Source of the DNA: JBPBPI01 sp050954885
GTDB taxonomy: Bacteria > Pseudomonadota > Alphaproteobacteria > Caedimonadales > Caedimonadaceae
Length of the DNA stretch: 63,792 nucleotides
NCBI GenBank assembly: GCA_050954885.1
Contig: JBPBPI010000089.1
Span: 1-63,792 of the forward strand
Direction of reading: 5' to 3'
The translations under genes and the position numbers were made by a program. Numbering within the stretch: position 1 is the stretch's first letter; each line of letters opens with the position of its first letter. This document shows positions 53,138-62,247 of this stretch, one piece after another. Under the pieces are notes generated by a model. That model did not search any database and was not told the DNA's origin. It saw only the letters and a program-made list of their open reading frames with translations.

Positions 53138-54394
53138 TTAATTTTTGCTTTCGCTAGAATTTTTAGCATCACGTATTTCTTCACGTATCTGATCAAAAAT
53201 TTTCTTAATTTTATTATCCATTTCTTCAATCATTAAAGCAAATGGTTCTTGAGACAACTCTGAATCCGAAAATTGAGGATTATTATTTTTATGTCGTTCT
53301 CTTATTTCTTCTAAAAGTCTTTCAAATGAACTTTTTATTTTATTTAATTTATCAGATAAATTTGAAGATGAACAAAGAGAGGCATCAATATCTTTAGATA
53401 TTAGATCTAATGCCAAAGAATTTTTTAAATCTATATTTGATGGATTATTTGGTTCATTCACCGCAGAAATAAATCGAGTTTTGATCGAATCAATTAATTC
53501 ATTTAATTCTTTTTTAGCTAAATCTAAAGGTTCAAGAAAATCAGATTGTCTAGATATCAAGCTTGATGATAAAGAATTTTCTGAATCTGAATTTAAACTA
53601 TAGCTTAGAAAATACTTGGGTGCTGAACTAGTTATTTGAGGAATAAATGAACTTTTAGAATACTTATATCCTATAGAATCGTAACTCGAATTCAATAATT
53701 TTGTCACTCGCGCCAAGCCTTGATCTGCTTTGTTGGCACCTGCTTGATTATTTTGCTTTTTCATCTTTTCGTAAATACGTGTATAATATTTTGTTGCTTC
53801 TCTATACGCATGATAAAAAGAAATAAAACCATTATGAACTTTACTAATATTCTGCTCGTGTATATATGCCCATAAGTAAGCAGCATGAATATTTTTAGAG
53901 GTCTGTTTATAGATAATATCCCATTTATCTTTTTGAAACGTTTTATCTTTGGCCAATGTTCTTAAAGAATATTCAATTTCATCATCCGACAAGGTCATAG
54001 CTTTCGTCATTAAATCTTCAAGCGGATGAAACTTTAGTTGATTTTGACTTAATGAAGAACTTGTAAAATAAGAAGCAACAGAGTCAATTGTATTTGTAAT
54101 AATAGAACGCATAATATGAATTGTTGGCGAAGTTTGTATTTGTACTTCATGTGCTTCTATTTTCGGTTCTATTATCCATTCTAGTTTGCTTTTTTGAGAG
54201 TCACTATCTTGTTCTAAAATTTTTTTAGTTTTTCGATAGGTTAAAAGTGATGAACTTTGTTCCAAAATTTTTTGATTATTTTGAAGAAAAGATGATTTTT
54301 CTTCACTGTACTGTTCAGTCGCATTTAAGATACACGAACAAAGAGTTAATAAATTAAATATTAAATATATAGTACTCAACTTTTTTATTATCAT
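53138..54394 (-). CDS. Exported protein of unknown function, possibly a lipoprotein
   Basis: This 418-residue product begins MIIKKLSTIYLIFNLLTLCS, with a Cys (CSC) that may be a lipobox. The mature part is polar and helical, rich in Ser, Lys and Asn, with a conserved-looking segment AYLWAYIHEQNISKVHNGF and a C-terminal half of helical coiled-coil-like sequence (for example LNKIKSSFERLLEEIRERHK). I do not recognize a family. It is directly downstream (2-base gap) of the small membrane-anchored gene at 54397-54894, so the pair is one unit. Both are exported, which suggests they act together at the envelope or outside. Confidence 0.6.
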   Translation of the reverse strand: MIIKKLSTIYLIFNLLTLCSCILNATEQYSEEKSSFLQNNQKILEQSSSLLTYRKTKKILEQDSDSQKSKLEWIIEPKIEAHEVQIQTSPTIHIMRSIITNTIDSVASYFTSSSLSQNQLKFHPLEDLMTKAMTLSDDEIEYSLRTLAKDKTFQKDKWDIIYKQTSKNIHAAYLWAYIHEQNISKVHNGFISFYHAYREATKYYTRIYEKMKKQNNQAGANKADQGLARVTKLLNSSYDSIGYKYSKSSFIPQITSSAPKYFLSYSLNSDSENSLSSSLISRQSDFLEPLDLAKKELNELIDSIKTRFISAVNEPNNPSNIDLKNSLALDLISKDIDASLCSSSNLSDKLNKIKSSFERLLEEIRERHKNNNPQFSDSELSQEPFALMIEEMDNKIKKIFDQIREEIRDAKNSSESKN

Positions 54395-54396
54395 TA

Positions 54397-54894
54397 TTAT
54401 TTCTTCTTCTCTAAAAATCTAACTCTTTGTTGAATATCGTCTAATATTTCAATTTTTTCTTGGATATCCTCTAATATTTTTTGATTTCTAGTATCCATTT
54501 CAGTTTTTATAGACTCTTCTCTAAATTGCTTAATTCCCCAGTAAACGCCTGCTCCTGCTATAACAAGACCAGCTACATTTGTAAGTATATTACTTACTGG
54601 TATACCATATAACTCCCATCCTGTAGATATGACATTTAAATTAGGCATGGACAGAATACTTACAGGGTTGACGATATAGCTAAAATTATTGCGACACCAA
54701 GCTTCTAACTCTGCTGCCGTTTGTAAGGTACGGGTTATATTTTCTGAATCTTTTAAATAATTAATGGTTAAATGTATTCCCTGAGAAACTTGCTTCTGAG
54801 CAAATTCATCGCATAAATCTTTGACATACGAAGCTTTTACATTTGGACTATTTGTAAGAAATATAAATAGGGTTAACTGAACCACTTTTCTCAT
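54397..54894 (-). CDS. Exported, membrane-anchored coiled-coil protein
   Basis: This 165-residue protein has a signal peptide (MRKVVQLTLFIFLTNSPNVK), a short periplasmic part containing two Cys (ELEAWCRNNF and an earlier DLCDEF), a membrane helix near residues 108-128 (LTNVAGLVIAGAGVYWGI) and a C-terminal heptad-like coiled coil (QEKIEILDDIQQRVRFLEKK). The topology therefore looks like a membrane-tethered coiled coil. The gene is immediately upstream of the 418-residue exported protein and probably co-expressed. I know of no family with this plan. Function unknown. Confidence 0.6.
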   Translation of the reverse strand: MRKVVQLTLFIFLTNSPNVKASYVKDLCDEFAQKQVSQGIHLTINYLKDSENITRTLQTAAELEAWCRNNFSYIVNPVSILSMPNLNVISTGWELYGIPVSNILTNVAGLVIAGAGVYWGIKQFREESIKTEMDTRNQKILEDIQEKIEILDDIQQRVRFLEKKK

Positions 54895-55153
54895 CTTAAA
54901 ACTCCTGAAGACAAATTAATTTAGAAACGATTATTAAAATTATTGTTTAAAATCAATAACTTTTCAATAGATAGGCGTCTGAAAATATTAATTTTATTTG
55001 TCTAAATAACTCTAATGATTTTAACCCTATCAAAAAAGAAACTTTTTTGATTGATATATTTTTAATGTTGGAAATAACAATTATATAATGATACAGAAAT
55101 ATTGTAACAAATTTTTGAGCCAAATTTTATCTGTTCAAAAGGATTTTTTAAAT

Positions 55154-56026
55154 ATGGCGAAAGTCAAATTTTCTAATAAGAGATTTTTATATATAATAAC
55201 AGTATTACCCTACCTATCACTTTTCTTTGGGATATCCCAAGCCTCTATTGAAACTCTACCAAGTTTTAAAAACTTTTCTGTAAATCCGACAGAATTTAAT
55301 GACGATACCTTGGTGATCTTTGATGTGGACGATGTTCTTTTGATGGAAGAAGATCAAATTTTAAGAGGCAACTCAAAAGCTAAGTCATATTTAAAATCTT
55401 TATTTGCTCAATTTGATAAAGAATTTGGGCCTTTAAATTTAGAACAATGGGATGATCTAAAGTCAAAAATTCTTCTTTCCAGCAAGCATCGAGTGGTTGA
55501 AGATGATGTGGTACATCTTATTAAGAAAATGCAAACAATAGGTGCAAAAGTTATTGTGCTGACGGCTTGTCAAACTGGTGCTTGCGGACCCATCGAATCG
55601 TTGCCTGAATGGCGAATTAAAGAATTAAAACGATACGGTATGGATTTTGAGCAAGCCTTTCCAAAAATTAATAATTTGTCTCTTCAAGCAACTGATTTTA
55701 AAAAAGATAAAAAACCTCTTTTTAAATCAGGGTGTCTTTTCTCAACCGGTTATGCCAAAGGTCTCGTTCTCAAACATTTTTTAGACCATTTGAAAGAAGT
55801 ATATCCAGAATGGCACCCTAATAAAGTTATATTTTTCGATAACCAAGAAGATAATCTTCAAAGTGTTGAAACCATTATGAAAGACTTAAATATTTGCTAT
55901 AAAGGTTTTTTATATACATTTGCAGAAAATTCATCAGTCGATTTAAAATTGGGAGAATTTCAACTTCATCATCTTTTCAAACATAAGAAATGGCTTACAG
56001 ATGATGAAGTTTTATTGAACAAGTAA
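55154..56026 (+). CDS. Exported DUF2608 / HAD-like phosphatase-type protein
   Basis: After a signal peptide (MAKVKFSNKRFLYIITVLPY and on), the mature part matches the DUF2608 pattern of HAD-fold proteins. Motif I is VIFDVDDVLL with two Asp, the next conserved part is KVIVLTACQTG, and motif IV is VIFFDNQEDNLQSVE with Asp-Asn. DUF2608 proteins occur mainly in intracellular bacteria such as Legionella and chlamydiae. I chose the ATG at 55154, preceded by AAGGA, over the one at 55088, because it gives a normal signal peptide. It is likely an exported phosphatase-like protein that could act on host substrates; that role is inferred. Confidence 0.8.
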   Translation: MAKVKFSNKRFLYIITVLPYLSLFFGISQASIETLPSFKNFSVNPTEFNDDTLVIFDVDDVLLMEEDQILRGNSKAKSYLKSLFAQFDKEFGPLNLEQWDDLKSKILLSSKHRVVEDDVVHLIKKMQTIGAKVIVLTACQTGACGPIESLPEWRIKELKRYGMDFEQAFPKINNLSLQATDFKKDKKPLFKSGCLFSTGYAKGLVLKHFLDHLKEVYPEWHPNKVIFFDNQEDNLQSVETIMKDLNICYKGFLYTFAENSSVDLKLGEFQLHHLFKHKKWLTDDEVLLNK

Positions 56027-56084
56027 AATACTGATAGTATAGTTTACTGATAAGATTGTCACAATTATAAAATATTTTTCAATC

Positions 56085-57241
56085 TCATTCAAAAAAATTA
56101 GGATAATTTATATTAAAAGGTGACATAAAAGGTGCCATTTTGATAAAAGATACATAAGGTTGTAAAGGCGTATAACACCCTTTTGAGATAAGATCTTTGA
56201 AATTATCTTTCAGCGCAAAACGATAGATATGCTGTTGGGTGTTTGTTACCAATTTTTTCGTCATCTCAGGAATGGCGATCTCTGAATTAATAAAATTTAT
56301 AAAATCTTCCATTGCAGTTGCATCAAAAAATTTATCTTTATTCTCTTGTCTAAATTTTGTTAATTTAGAACTTAATTCTTGGTTATCATGATAAAACTCA
56401 CTAAAATTTTTAGTACTTACTAAAGCAATGGCTTTTTGTCATCATGAGTTGTCATAAGACTGCCGCTATCTCCCTTATCAGTAATGACATCACCTGATCC
56501 TGGCAAAAGATCACAATACCAATCATACGAACCATCAACTTTTGGCGTAAATTTAAAATAAAAATCTCGGGATTGTAGTTTTTTGTAAAAATAACCTTCT
56601 TGATCATATGTAATCATCATATTTACTTCATGGTAAATATAATTACTATATGACGTTAATTGATTATCAAAGGAAGGGCCAAAGCTTCGTACCTTTACAG
56701 CATATTCTTTTTGATGTTGAAGGGGAATATTATAAAAACCACCGTTAAAATAGCCATTTTTAAAAACCGGCTGATCACCATTAGGTGAATGTGCTGGCAT
56801 CAAAAAATTAGACATAGCAAAATCATAAATATGTTTTTTATTGTCATTTTCTTTATCAAAAAATCTTTGATCTACTTTGATACCGGGTAAAGAATACAAT
56901 GAAATATTATAACCACTGGGTTGTTTTTTCTCTCTTGATAAAATAATAGCTTTTGTTAAATCTAAGTCTAATGTTTTTACACAATGAGCTGCACTAATCG
57001 CTATAACTTTATCATCGTCAATTTTAAAAAGCGTCGCATTGCCTTCTTCACTAATTTTTGCATCTTTACTAGAGATAGACAAAGATTCAGTATAAGACTC
57101 ATCAGCACCCGATGTATTTTTCGTATTTTTCGAAGCTTTTAAACTCTCTTCATCTCCTATGAGAATAGCATGACCATAATTTGTTGAAGCAAACAACAAA
57201 GTTAAATAAATATACTTATTTTTTATTTTAATTTCTTTCAA
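56085..57241 (-). pseudogene. Exported trypsin-like serine protease, frameshifted near its C-terminus
   Basis: The frame from 57241 begins with a signal peptide (KIKNKYIYLTLLFASTNYGH and on) and contains a chymotrypsin-fold triad: His86 in IAISAAHCVK, Asp140 in IYDFAMSNF, and Ser259 in KGDSGSLM. It breaks at a run of five A (minus strand, 56433-56437) just after the GDSG motif. One extra A would join it to the frame that continues ALVSTKNFSEFYH to 56085, which contains MEDFINFINSEIAIPEMTKK. The break removes the C-terminal strand and helix, so the truncated protein may be inactive. The gene lies beside other exported orphan genes. A likely role is extracellular or periplasmic proteolysis. Confidence 0.75.
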
Positions 57242-57334
57242 GTTTAGTAATTACTAATAGACAAATATTTTTATGAAGTAAAATATTTTTTATGAATTGT
57301 ATCTATGATTTAGAAATTAACTTAGATTAATCTC

Positions 57335-57443
57335 TTTAATTCAGCCCCGTAAAAAGCATCAGTTTGATAGGTTAAGGGAGAAATTTTAATCTCGCGGGTT
57401 TTATTAAAATTAGAATGTTCTTTTAAAAATTGATCAATTTTTA
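57335..57443 (-). repeat. Duplicated 3' fragment of the rsmB-like gene
   Basis: About 105 bases here match the 3' end of the methyltransferase gene at 60367-60475 with few differences (both share TTCAGCCCCGTAAAAAGCAT, and GGTTAAGGGAGAAA follows in each). No intact methyltransferase frame remains at this copy. The two copies flank the 890-residue exported gene. The shared stretch shows that a duplication or insertion event placed that gene beside rsmB. Confidence 0.85.
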
Positions 57444-57483
57444 TGATGTACTATTTTCAAGAGAACTTAAAAATAGTACATCA
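57444..57483 (-). terminator. Strong hairpin downstream of the 890-residue gene
   Basis: TGATGTACTATTTT at 57444-57457 pairs perfectly with AAAATAGTACATCA at 57470-57483. There is no T run on the minus strand after it, so it may be a weak terminator or a stabilizing hairpin at the 3' end of the mRNA. Confidence 0.4.
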
Positions 57484-57532
57484 CAGTTTAGTTAACAATT
57501 AAAATAGCTTTGATTGACAAAACAATATTTTA

Positions 57533-60196
57533 TTATTCCCATATGCTATTATCATCATTTCTTGAATACATATAGTTGTAAGTTTTAAGAACTTCAAAAA
57601 TAGCTTCTTTTTTTATGGCTCCTCTTTGTACGACTGGCTCTCCATCGTCTTGAAGTCCATTTTTAAAATATCTATTTTCAAAATTTAAATCCCCACCATT
57701 ATCTTGAAATTCTGAATAGGCACGCCGCATATCAAGGTTACTTTTAATCATATGATCTAAAGTATTATCATCAAAAAGACCACCCATCACGTTTTGTATT
57801 TCTTGAAGAACAATATCTGCCATTGTGTCTATGGTAAATGCTTGCATATGATAAATAATATTTGATTCTTTACCGCGAACTTGTCCTCCCTTAAAATAAG
57901 CATTAACAAATTCGACAGGATTAATACCTTCCTCGTGGTATCTACCAAACAATAGATCTTCATATTTGCCTGATAAACCAAAACCTAAATGTATCGCTTT
58001 ATGACTTCTAGACCAAGCATAAGTTCTTTCTTCGCCTTCATCTGGATACAAATCATTAATAGCAGTTCTCAATTTATTCATGCGATCATCTGTAAATAAT
58101 TTTGCTAAATTTAAACCTATTGTCGTATCTAAATCTGCATTCGCATTTAAGCCATTTGCAACATAGACATATTCTCTCTCAAGTTCTGTGATACGATCAC
58201 GTTTGCCATCGATACAACGTCCGCTATTTTCGGTACCAAACGCATAAATAATGTTTGCAACTTTGCGTTCTTTTTCGGCGATGGTTCCATTGTGGTTATC
58301 TTTGACACAATCAAATAATCTTTTAAGACGGATTACTGTTGCTTTATTCAAAGCATTATCACCACCTAAAGCAAAACCTCCATAATCAAAACTATCATTA
58401 AATTCTTGATCCAATATTCTATCAGCATGAGGCACCAAACCAAGAACAAGATCTTTCAAATTTTGAACTTCATTATTATGATTCAAATAAGTATTCGTAA
58501 GAGGCACTAATCTTTCATCAGGCAACCTTAAAAGAGAAAGAAAAGGATCCCTACAAAGATAGGAATAATTAATCATTTGTCTAGAATTAGCTGTATCTTT
58601 CTTTTCATCTTCTAAAATTAATAATTTGTCACTGATACCATTCGTCCATTCTTCAAAAGTTACAGTTTCATTGATTAATCTATTAAAAAATCTATGATCT
58701 TGAACATTACCAAGAAGATGTCGAGCCAGAACATTGCCTTCATAATCTTCAGCAACGTCTATAGGATATTGAACATCTTCAAGAGGATTTTGTGCACCAT
58801 GAATCCTTAATTGATTACCTATATATGTATTATTATCGTCTTGAAATGTATTAATTTTGTGATTAATTTTATGCTTTAAATTTGTTTGAATATTAAGCAA
58901 CAGACGATCAACATAAGCTTCTGCTGCTGCTTCAATATCTGCATTTCCTATAAGTGCGGTAACGCAAGGTCTTACAATATCATGAATAAAATCATCAAAA
59001 TTTGATGCAGGATTTACAGCAAAGTTTGGCCATTGATCATAGTCAAGAGGTAATGATTTTTCTAAAATTGGCGTTAAAATTTTTGTCAAGTCCACCCAAG
59101 ACATATCACCAAAATTATTTTTTAAAGCTCTGTAAAATATAATTTGCTTTCCGGTATCTAATGGAAAATTAGCAAATTTGGTGTGATATAACGAATTAAA
59201 TACATCGAAATCTTTGGCTTCTTGCCGTGTCATACCATAATCTACCTCATATTTTTGAATATTAATTGCTTTTCTAAGAATATTTGATACTGGAAAAAAA
59301 TGCATTCTAAAATTTGCTGGTTCAGCATTAGGAAGAAGTACAGCATTAGTGTTAATATAATTTTCCGCCATAAGAGCTTCAAATATATTTTTAAGTTCAA
59401 TACGCTTATTAACAGCAACTGGAATACCAAAAGTTTCATTAGAATTAGGAGATTCAAATATTTTTTCGGCAATAACCAAAATTCTTTGTGCTTTAGTCAT
59501 ATTAGCCCACATAACAGGATTAACTTCAACTGCTGCGCGATCTGCTTGAAAACGTCTGGCTGTTTCGGCACGTCTATCTTCGTCAAGACGTTGAGCTTCT
59601 TCAAGACGACGTGCTTCAAGAGCAGCTATACGCTCAGCTTGAACACGAGCAGTTTCAATTCTTTCATTATTTAATTCATTCTCTTGCAAAGAGATAATAG
59701 TAGCTCTCAAAAATTCGATGTCATCTCTATCTTCTTCTTCTAAAACAACACCCATAACATCAAGAATTTCTTTTAAAGTTTCAATACTTAGATCTTCAAT
59801 GTCAAAATTATTTTCATTCGCAATAACTTGATTGTTTGCAACAGGATTATTAATTAAATCAACATCAAATTCAGGTAATCCGTTTAATATATTTGGATCA
59901 AAACCTGCTGTTGCTAAAAGTAATCCTGGATTGTAGAAATTTTCACCCATGTTTCTCGCAAATTCTGAGGCTTCTAAATCATCATAACTATACCAAAGAG
60001 GTCCTAAATTTCTATTGTTATTTGAAAAATACCTTTGGATTGCTGGTAGCAAATGTGTTTTATAATAATCAGAAATGTACTGATTAGGTTGCAATAATTG
60101 CTGATTGACATTATTGTCTGATGAAATTACTTTACCTGATATAAAAATAAATGAACTTGTTGTTAAAAGTAATTTTATATATTTTTTTAAATTCAT
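57533..60196 (-). CDS. Large exported protein of unknown family
   Basis: This product (about 887 residues from the ATG at 60196) has a signal peptide (MNLKKYIKLLLTTSSFIFIS). The early part has a long Arg/Ala/Glu-rich helix (AERIAALEARRLEEAQRLDE) at about residues 190-225, likely a coiled coil. The rest is a mostly helical body with motifs such as NIQTNLKHKINHKIN, FGLSGKYEDLLFGRYHEEGI and MIKSNLDMRRAYSEF. I see no known domain. The gene is flanked by a duplicated fragment of rsmB, pointing to recent insertion or duplication. It is monocistronic. Large exported proteins of this type in intracellular bacteria are often effectors or surface proteins, but nothing here proves it. Confidence 0.65.
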   Translation of the reverse strand: MNLKKYIKLLLTTSSFIFISGKVISSDNNVNQQLLQPNQYISDYYKTHLLPAIQRYFSNNNRNLGPLWYSYDDLEASEFARNMGENFYNPGLLLATAGFDPNILNGLPEFDVDLINNPVANNQVIANENNFDIEDLSIETLKEILDVMGVVLEEEDRDDIEFLRATIISLQENELNNERIETARVQAERIAALEARRLEEAQRLDEDRRAETARRFQADRAAVEVNPVMWANMTKAQRILVIAEKIFESPNSNETFGIPVAVNKRIELKNIFEALMAENYINTNAVLLPNAEPANFRMHFFPVSNILRKAINIQKYEVDYGMTRQEAKDFDVFNSLYHTKFANFPLDTGKQIIFYRALKNNFGDMSWVDLTKILTPILEKSLPLDYDQWPNFAVNPASNFDDFIHDIVRPCVTALIGNADIEAAAEAYVDRLLLNIQTNLKHKINHKINTFQDDNNTYIGNQLRIHGAQNPLEDVQYPIDVAEDYEGNVLARHLLGNVQDHRFFNRLINETVTFEEWTNGISDKLLILEDEKKDTANSRQMINYSYLCRDPFLSLLRLPDERLVPLTNTYLNHNNEVQNLKDLVLGLVPHADRILDQEFNDSFDYGGFALGGDNALNKATVIRLKRLFDCVKDNHNGTIAEKERKVANIIYAFGTENSGRCIDGKRDRITELEREYVYVANGLNANADLDTTIGLNLAKLFTDDRMNKLRTAINDLYPDEGEERTYAWSRSHKAIHLGFGLSGKYEDLLFGRYHEEGINPVEFVNAYFKGGQVRGKESNIIYHMQAFTIDTMADIVLQEIQNVMGGLFDDNTLDHMIKSNLDMRRAYSEFQDNGGDLNFENRYFKNGLQDDGEPVVQRGAIKKEAIFEVLKTYNYMYSRNDDNSIWE

Positions 60197-60289
60197 ATGA
60201 GCCATCCTTTACTTTACTATATGGCAACATTTTACTTTAAATGAATATTAATGTCAATATTATTTAAATTTGATATTTAGTACTTAATG

Positions 60290-60324
60290 TTTACTATTTA
60301 ATGTTTACTATTTACTATTTACTA
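60290..60324. repeat. Heptamer tandem repeat TTTACTA
   Basis: Five heptamers run head to tail: TTTACTA, TTTAATG (a variant), then TTTACTA three times. They lie upstream of the 890-residue exported gene on its 5' side and downstream of the rsmB stop. Such heptamer arrays can vary in length by slippage. Confidence 0.7.
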
Positions 60325-60352
60325 TTACGTTGAATCATAATATAAAAATAAT

Positions 60353-61561
60353 TTATATTATTTTCATTAATTCAGCCCCGTAAAAAGCATCGGTTTGATG
60401 GGTTAAGGGAGAAAATTTAATCTCGCGAGTTTTAGTAAAATCAGGATGTTGTTTTAAGAATTGATCAATTTGTTGATCGTTTTCCGATGACAATGTTGAA
60501 CAAGTGGCATAAATCAATCGACCATTTGGGGCCAGCCATTGACATGACATATTTAATATTTCTGCTTGAGCTTTTAAAACATTTATCTGATCTTCAGGCG
60601 TCCATCGCGCCCGTAAATCTGGCGCGCGTCGCCAGGTGCCCGATCCAGAACAAGGCGCATCGATCAAAACAACGTCAAAAGAATTTAAAGCTTTGTCCAG
60701 CGGCCAAGGGGTTACTTCAACATTATGCACCTGCGCTCGCTCAAGCCGCGTGTAGATATTTGCAAGTCGCTTGGCATCAATGTCTGTGGCTGTAATTTTT
60801 CCCTGATTGTTTATGAGAGCCGCCAGTGCCAAGGTTTTGCCGCCTGCCCCTGCGCATAAATCTAAGACATTATCGTAGGGCTGCACCTGACAGAAGGCTG
60901 TCAGTAGTTGCGATCCCTCGTCTTGAACGTCGATATGCCCTGATTTATAAAGGAGGAAACTTTCAAGATTAAGACGTTTTGACAATCGGATCCCTGTGTG
61001 AGAATAAGGAGTTGTTGTGGCGTCAATATCAAGATCTTTTAATTGTTGTAAAACTTGCGTCCGCGTTGTTAGCAATGTGTTGACACGTAGATCAAGACTT
61101 GCTTGACCACATAAGGCTTTGGCATGCGCCATATAATCTTGACCAAAACTTTTTTGAAATTCTAGCCATTGAAATTCAGGTACGTTTGCCAAAACATAAC
61201 CGGGGTAAGGTCCTGAATTCGTGTCAAGATCAAATAAAATCTGATGTTCAATCTCGGTCAATGGTTCAAAAGCATAAGAAGACATTTCCAAATTTTGATC
61301 AAAATCTTGCTGGCTCCATTTTAACACCCGAATGAGATACGATAGAATTAACCTGCGCGGCTTGAAATCCACGCCCCATTTCACAAGTTCCCAATGACGA
61401 AACAGCCCAAAGATATGATCTTTAATAAACAGACGATCTTTAGATCCCATATACCGACGAGCCGCAAAATAAAGCTTTAAAAGACGATCGATGGGTTGAG
61501 GATTTGTTAAAAAAAGTTCCAAGATTTCTTGTAAACTTTTAACTCTTGCGCCTTGTCTCAT
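60353..61561 (-). CDS. rsmB: RsmB/NOP-family RNA m5C methyltransferase
   Basis: This 402-residue SAM-dependent enzyme methylates cytosine C5 in rRNA (RsmB modifies C967 of 16S rRNA). The SAM site is VLDLCAGAGGKTLALAALIN. The two catalytic Cys are in VLIDAPCSGSGTWRRAPDLR and RLIYATCSTLSSENDQQ, both present. The N-terminal part is helical and somewhat shorter than the NusB-like domain of classic RsmB, so a close relative in the NOP2/RsmB family is equally possible. It is the last gene of a three-gene minus-strand operon with rlmE and ppx/gppA, overlapping rlmE by four bases. A fragment of its 3' end recurs at 57335-57443. Confidence 0.9.
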   Translation of the reverse strand: MRQGARVKSLQEILELFLTNPQPIDRLLKLYFAARRYMGSKDRLFIKDHIFGLFRHWELVKWGVDFKPRRLILSYLIRVLKWSQQDFDQNLEMSSYAFEPLTEIEHQILFDLDTNSGPYPGYVLANVPEFQWLEFQKSFGQDYMAHAKALCGQASLDLRVNTLLTTRTQVLQQLKDLDIDATTTPYSHTGIRLSKRLNLESFLLYKSGHIDVQDEGSQLLTAFCQVQPYDNVLDLCAGAGGKTLALAALINNQGKITATDIDAKRLANIYTRLERAQVHNVEVTPWPLDKALNSFDVVLIDAPCSGSGTWRRAPDLRARWTPEDQINVLKAQAEILNMSCQWLAPNGRLIYATCSTLSSENDQQIDQFLKQHPDFTKTREIKFSPLTHQTDAFYGAELMKII

Positions 61562-62247
61562 CCTTTAAAGCCGAATGCGAGAACATACATTTCGGGCGAT
61601 TCTTTACGACTTGCCAAAGGTTTAATATGTTTAATATCTTTAAAATTTTCTTTTAGCGATTGCAACAAATCATGATCTGCGCCCCCTTGAAAAACTTTTG
61701 TGACAAAAGTTCCGCCGGGGCTTAACACTGTTCGTGCAAATTCAAAGGCCGCTTCTGCAAGTGCCGTAGTTCTCAAATGATCAGTTTGACTATGCCCGGT
61801 GGTTGAGGCCGCCATATCGCTTAACACCACCTGAGCAGGTTGAGTGAGCAAAGATTTTAAATCATGTTGAATGGATTCATCAAAAAAATCACCTTGTAAA
61901 AAGGTGACCCCAGGAACGGGTATCATGTCAAGCAGATCAATGGCCACAATCAAATTACCCTGCAGATTGGGATCAACACGGGCGGCTGCAATTTGTGACC
62001 ATCCCCCGGGTGCGGCACCCAAATCCACCACGCGCGTCCCTTTTTTAAGGAAATGAAATTTATCATCAAGCTGTTGCAATTTATAGGCAGCTCGTGACCT
62101 TAAACCTTCTTTTTGCGCTTGTTGAACATAAGGATCGTTAAGCTGACGCATTAACCAACGTTGAGAATTATTGGTGAGTTTACGGGCATTTTTCAGGCGC
62201 ACAGCTGTGGTGCGCTGGCCCTTAAGCGTATCTTTTTGAAATTTCAT
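61558..62247 (-). CDS. rlmE: 23S rRNA U2552 2'-O-methyltransferase RlmE (FtsJ)
   Basis: RlmE methylates the ribose of U2552 in the A-loop of 23S rRNA, a late ribosome assembly step. The 229-residue protein has SRAAYKLQQLDDKFHFLKKG, the SAM motif VVDLGAAPGGWSQIAA, VVLSDMAASTTGHSQTDHLR with the catalytic Asp, FVTKVFQGGADHDLL with the catalytic Lys, and SRKESPEMYVLAFGF with Glu at the end. All K-D-K-E tetrad positions appear present. It overlaps rsmB by four bases and directly follows ppx/gppA, so the three form one transcript. The call is firm. Confidence 0.96.
   Translation of the reverse strand: MKFQKDTLKGQRTTAVRLKNARKLTNNSQRWLMRQLNDPYVQQAQKEGLRSRAAYKLQQLDDKFHFLKKGTRVVDLGAAPGGWSQIAAARVDPNLQGNLIVAIDLLDMIPVPGVTFLQGDFFDESIQHDLKSLLTQPAQVVLSDMAASTTGHSQTDHLRTTALAEAAFEFARTVLSPGGTFVTKVFQGGADHDLLQSLKENFKDIKHIKPLASRKESPEMYVLAFGFKG

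Noticed and set aside
56085..56312. Independent 75-residue gene
   Set aside because: The frame is open upstream to the A run at 56433 and continues the trypsin-like protein; it is not a separate gene.
57444..57483. Possible insertion-sequence end (inverted repeat) near the rsmB fragment
   Set aside because: The two arms are adjacent as a hairpin, with no transposase and no matching inverted copy at the other side of the 890-residue gene.
60290..60324. Possible CRISPR-like repeat
   Set aside because: The units are seven bases with no spacers; no repeat-spacer array is present anywhere in the window.
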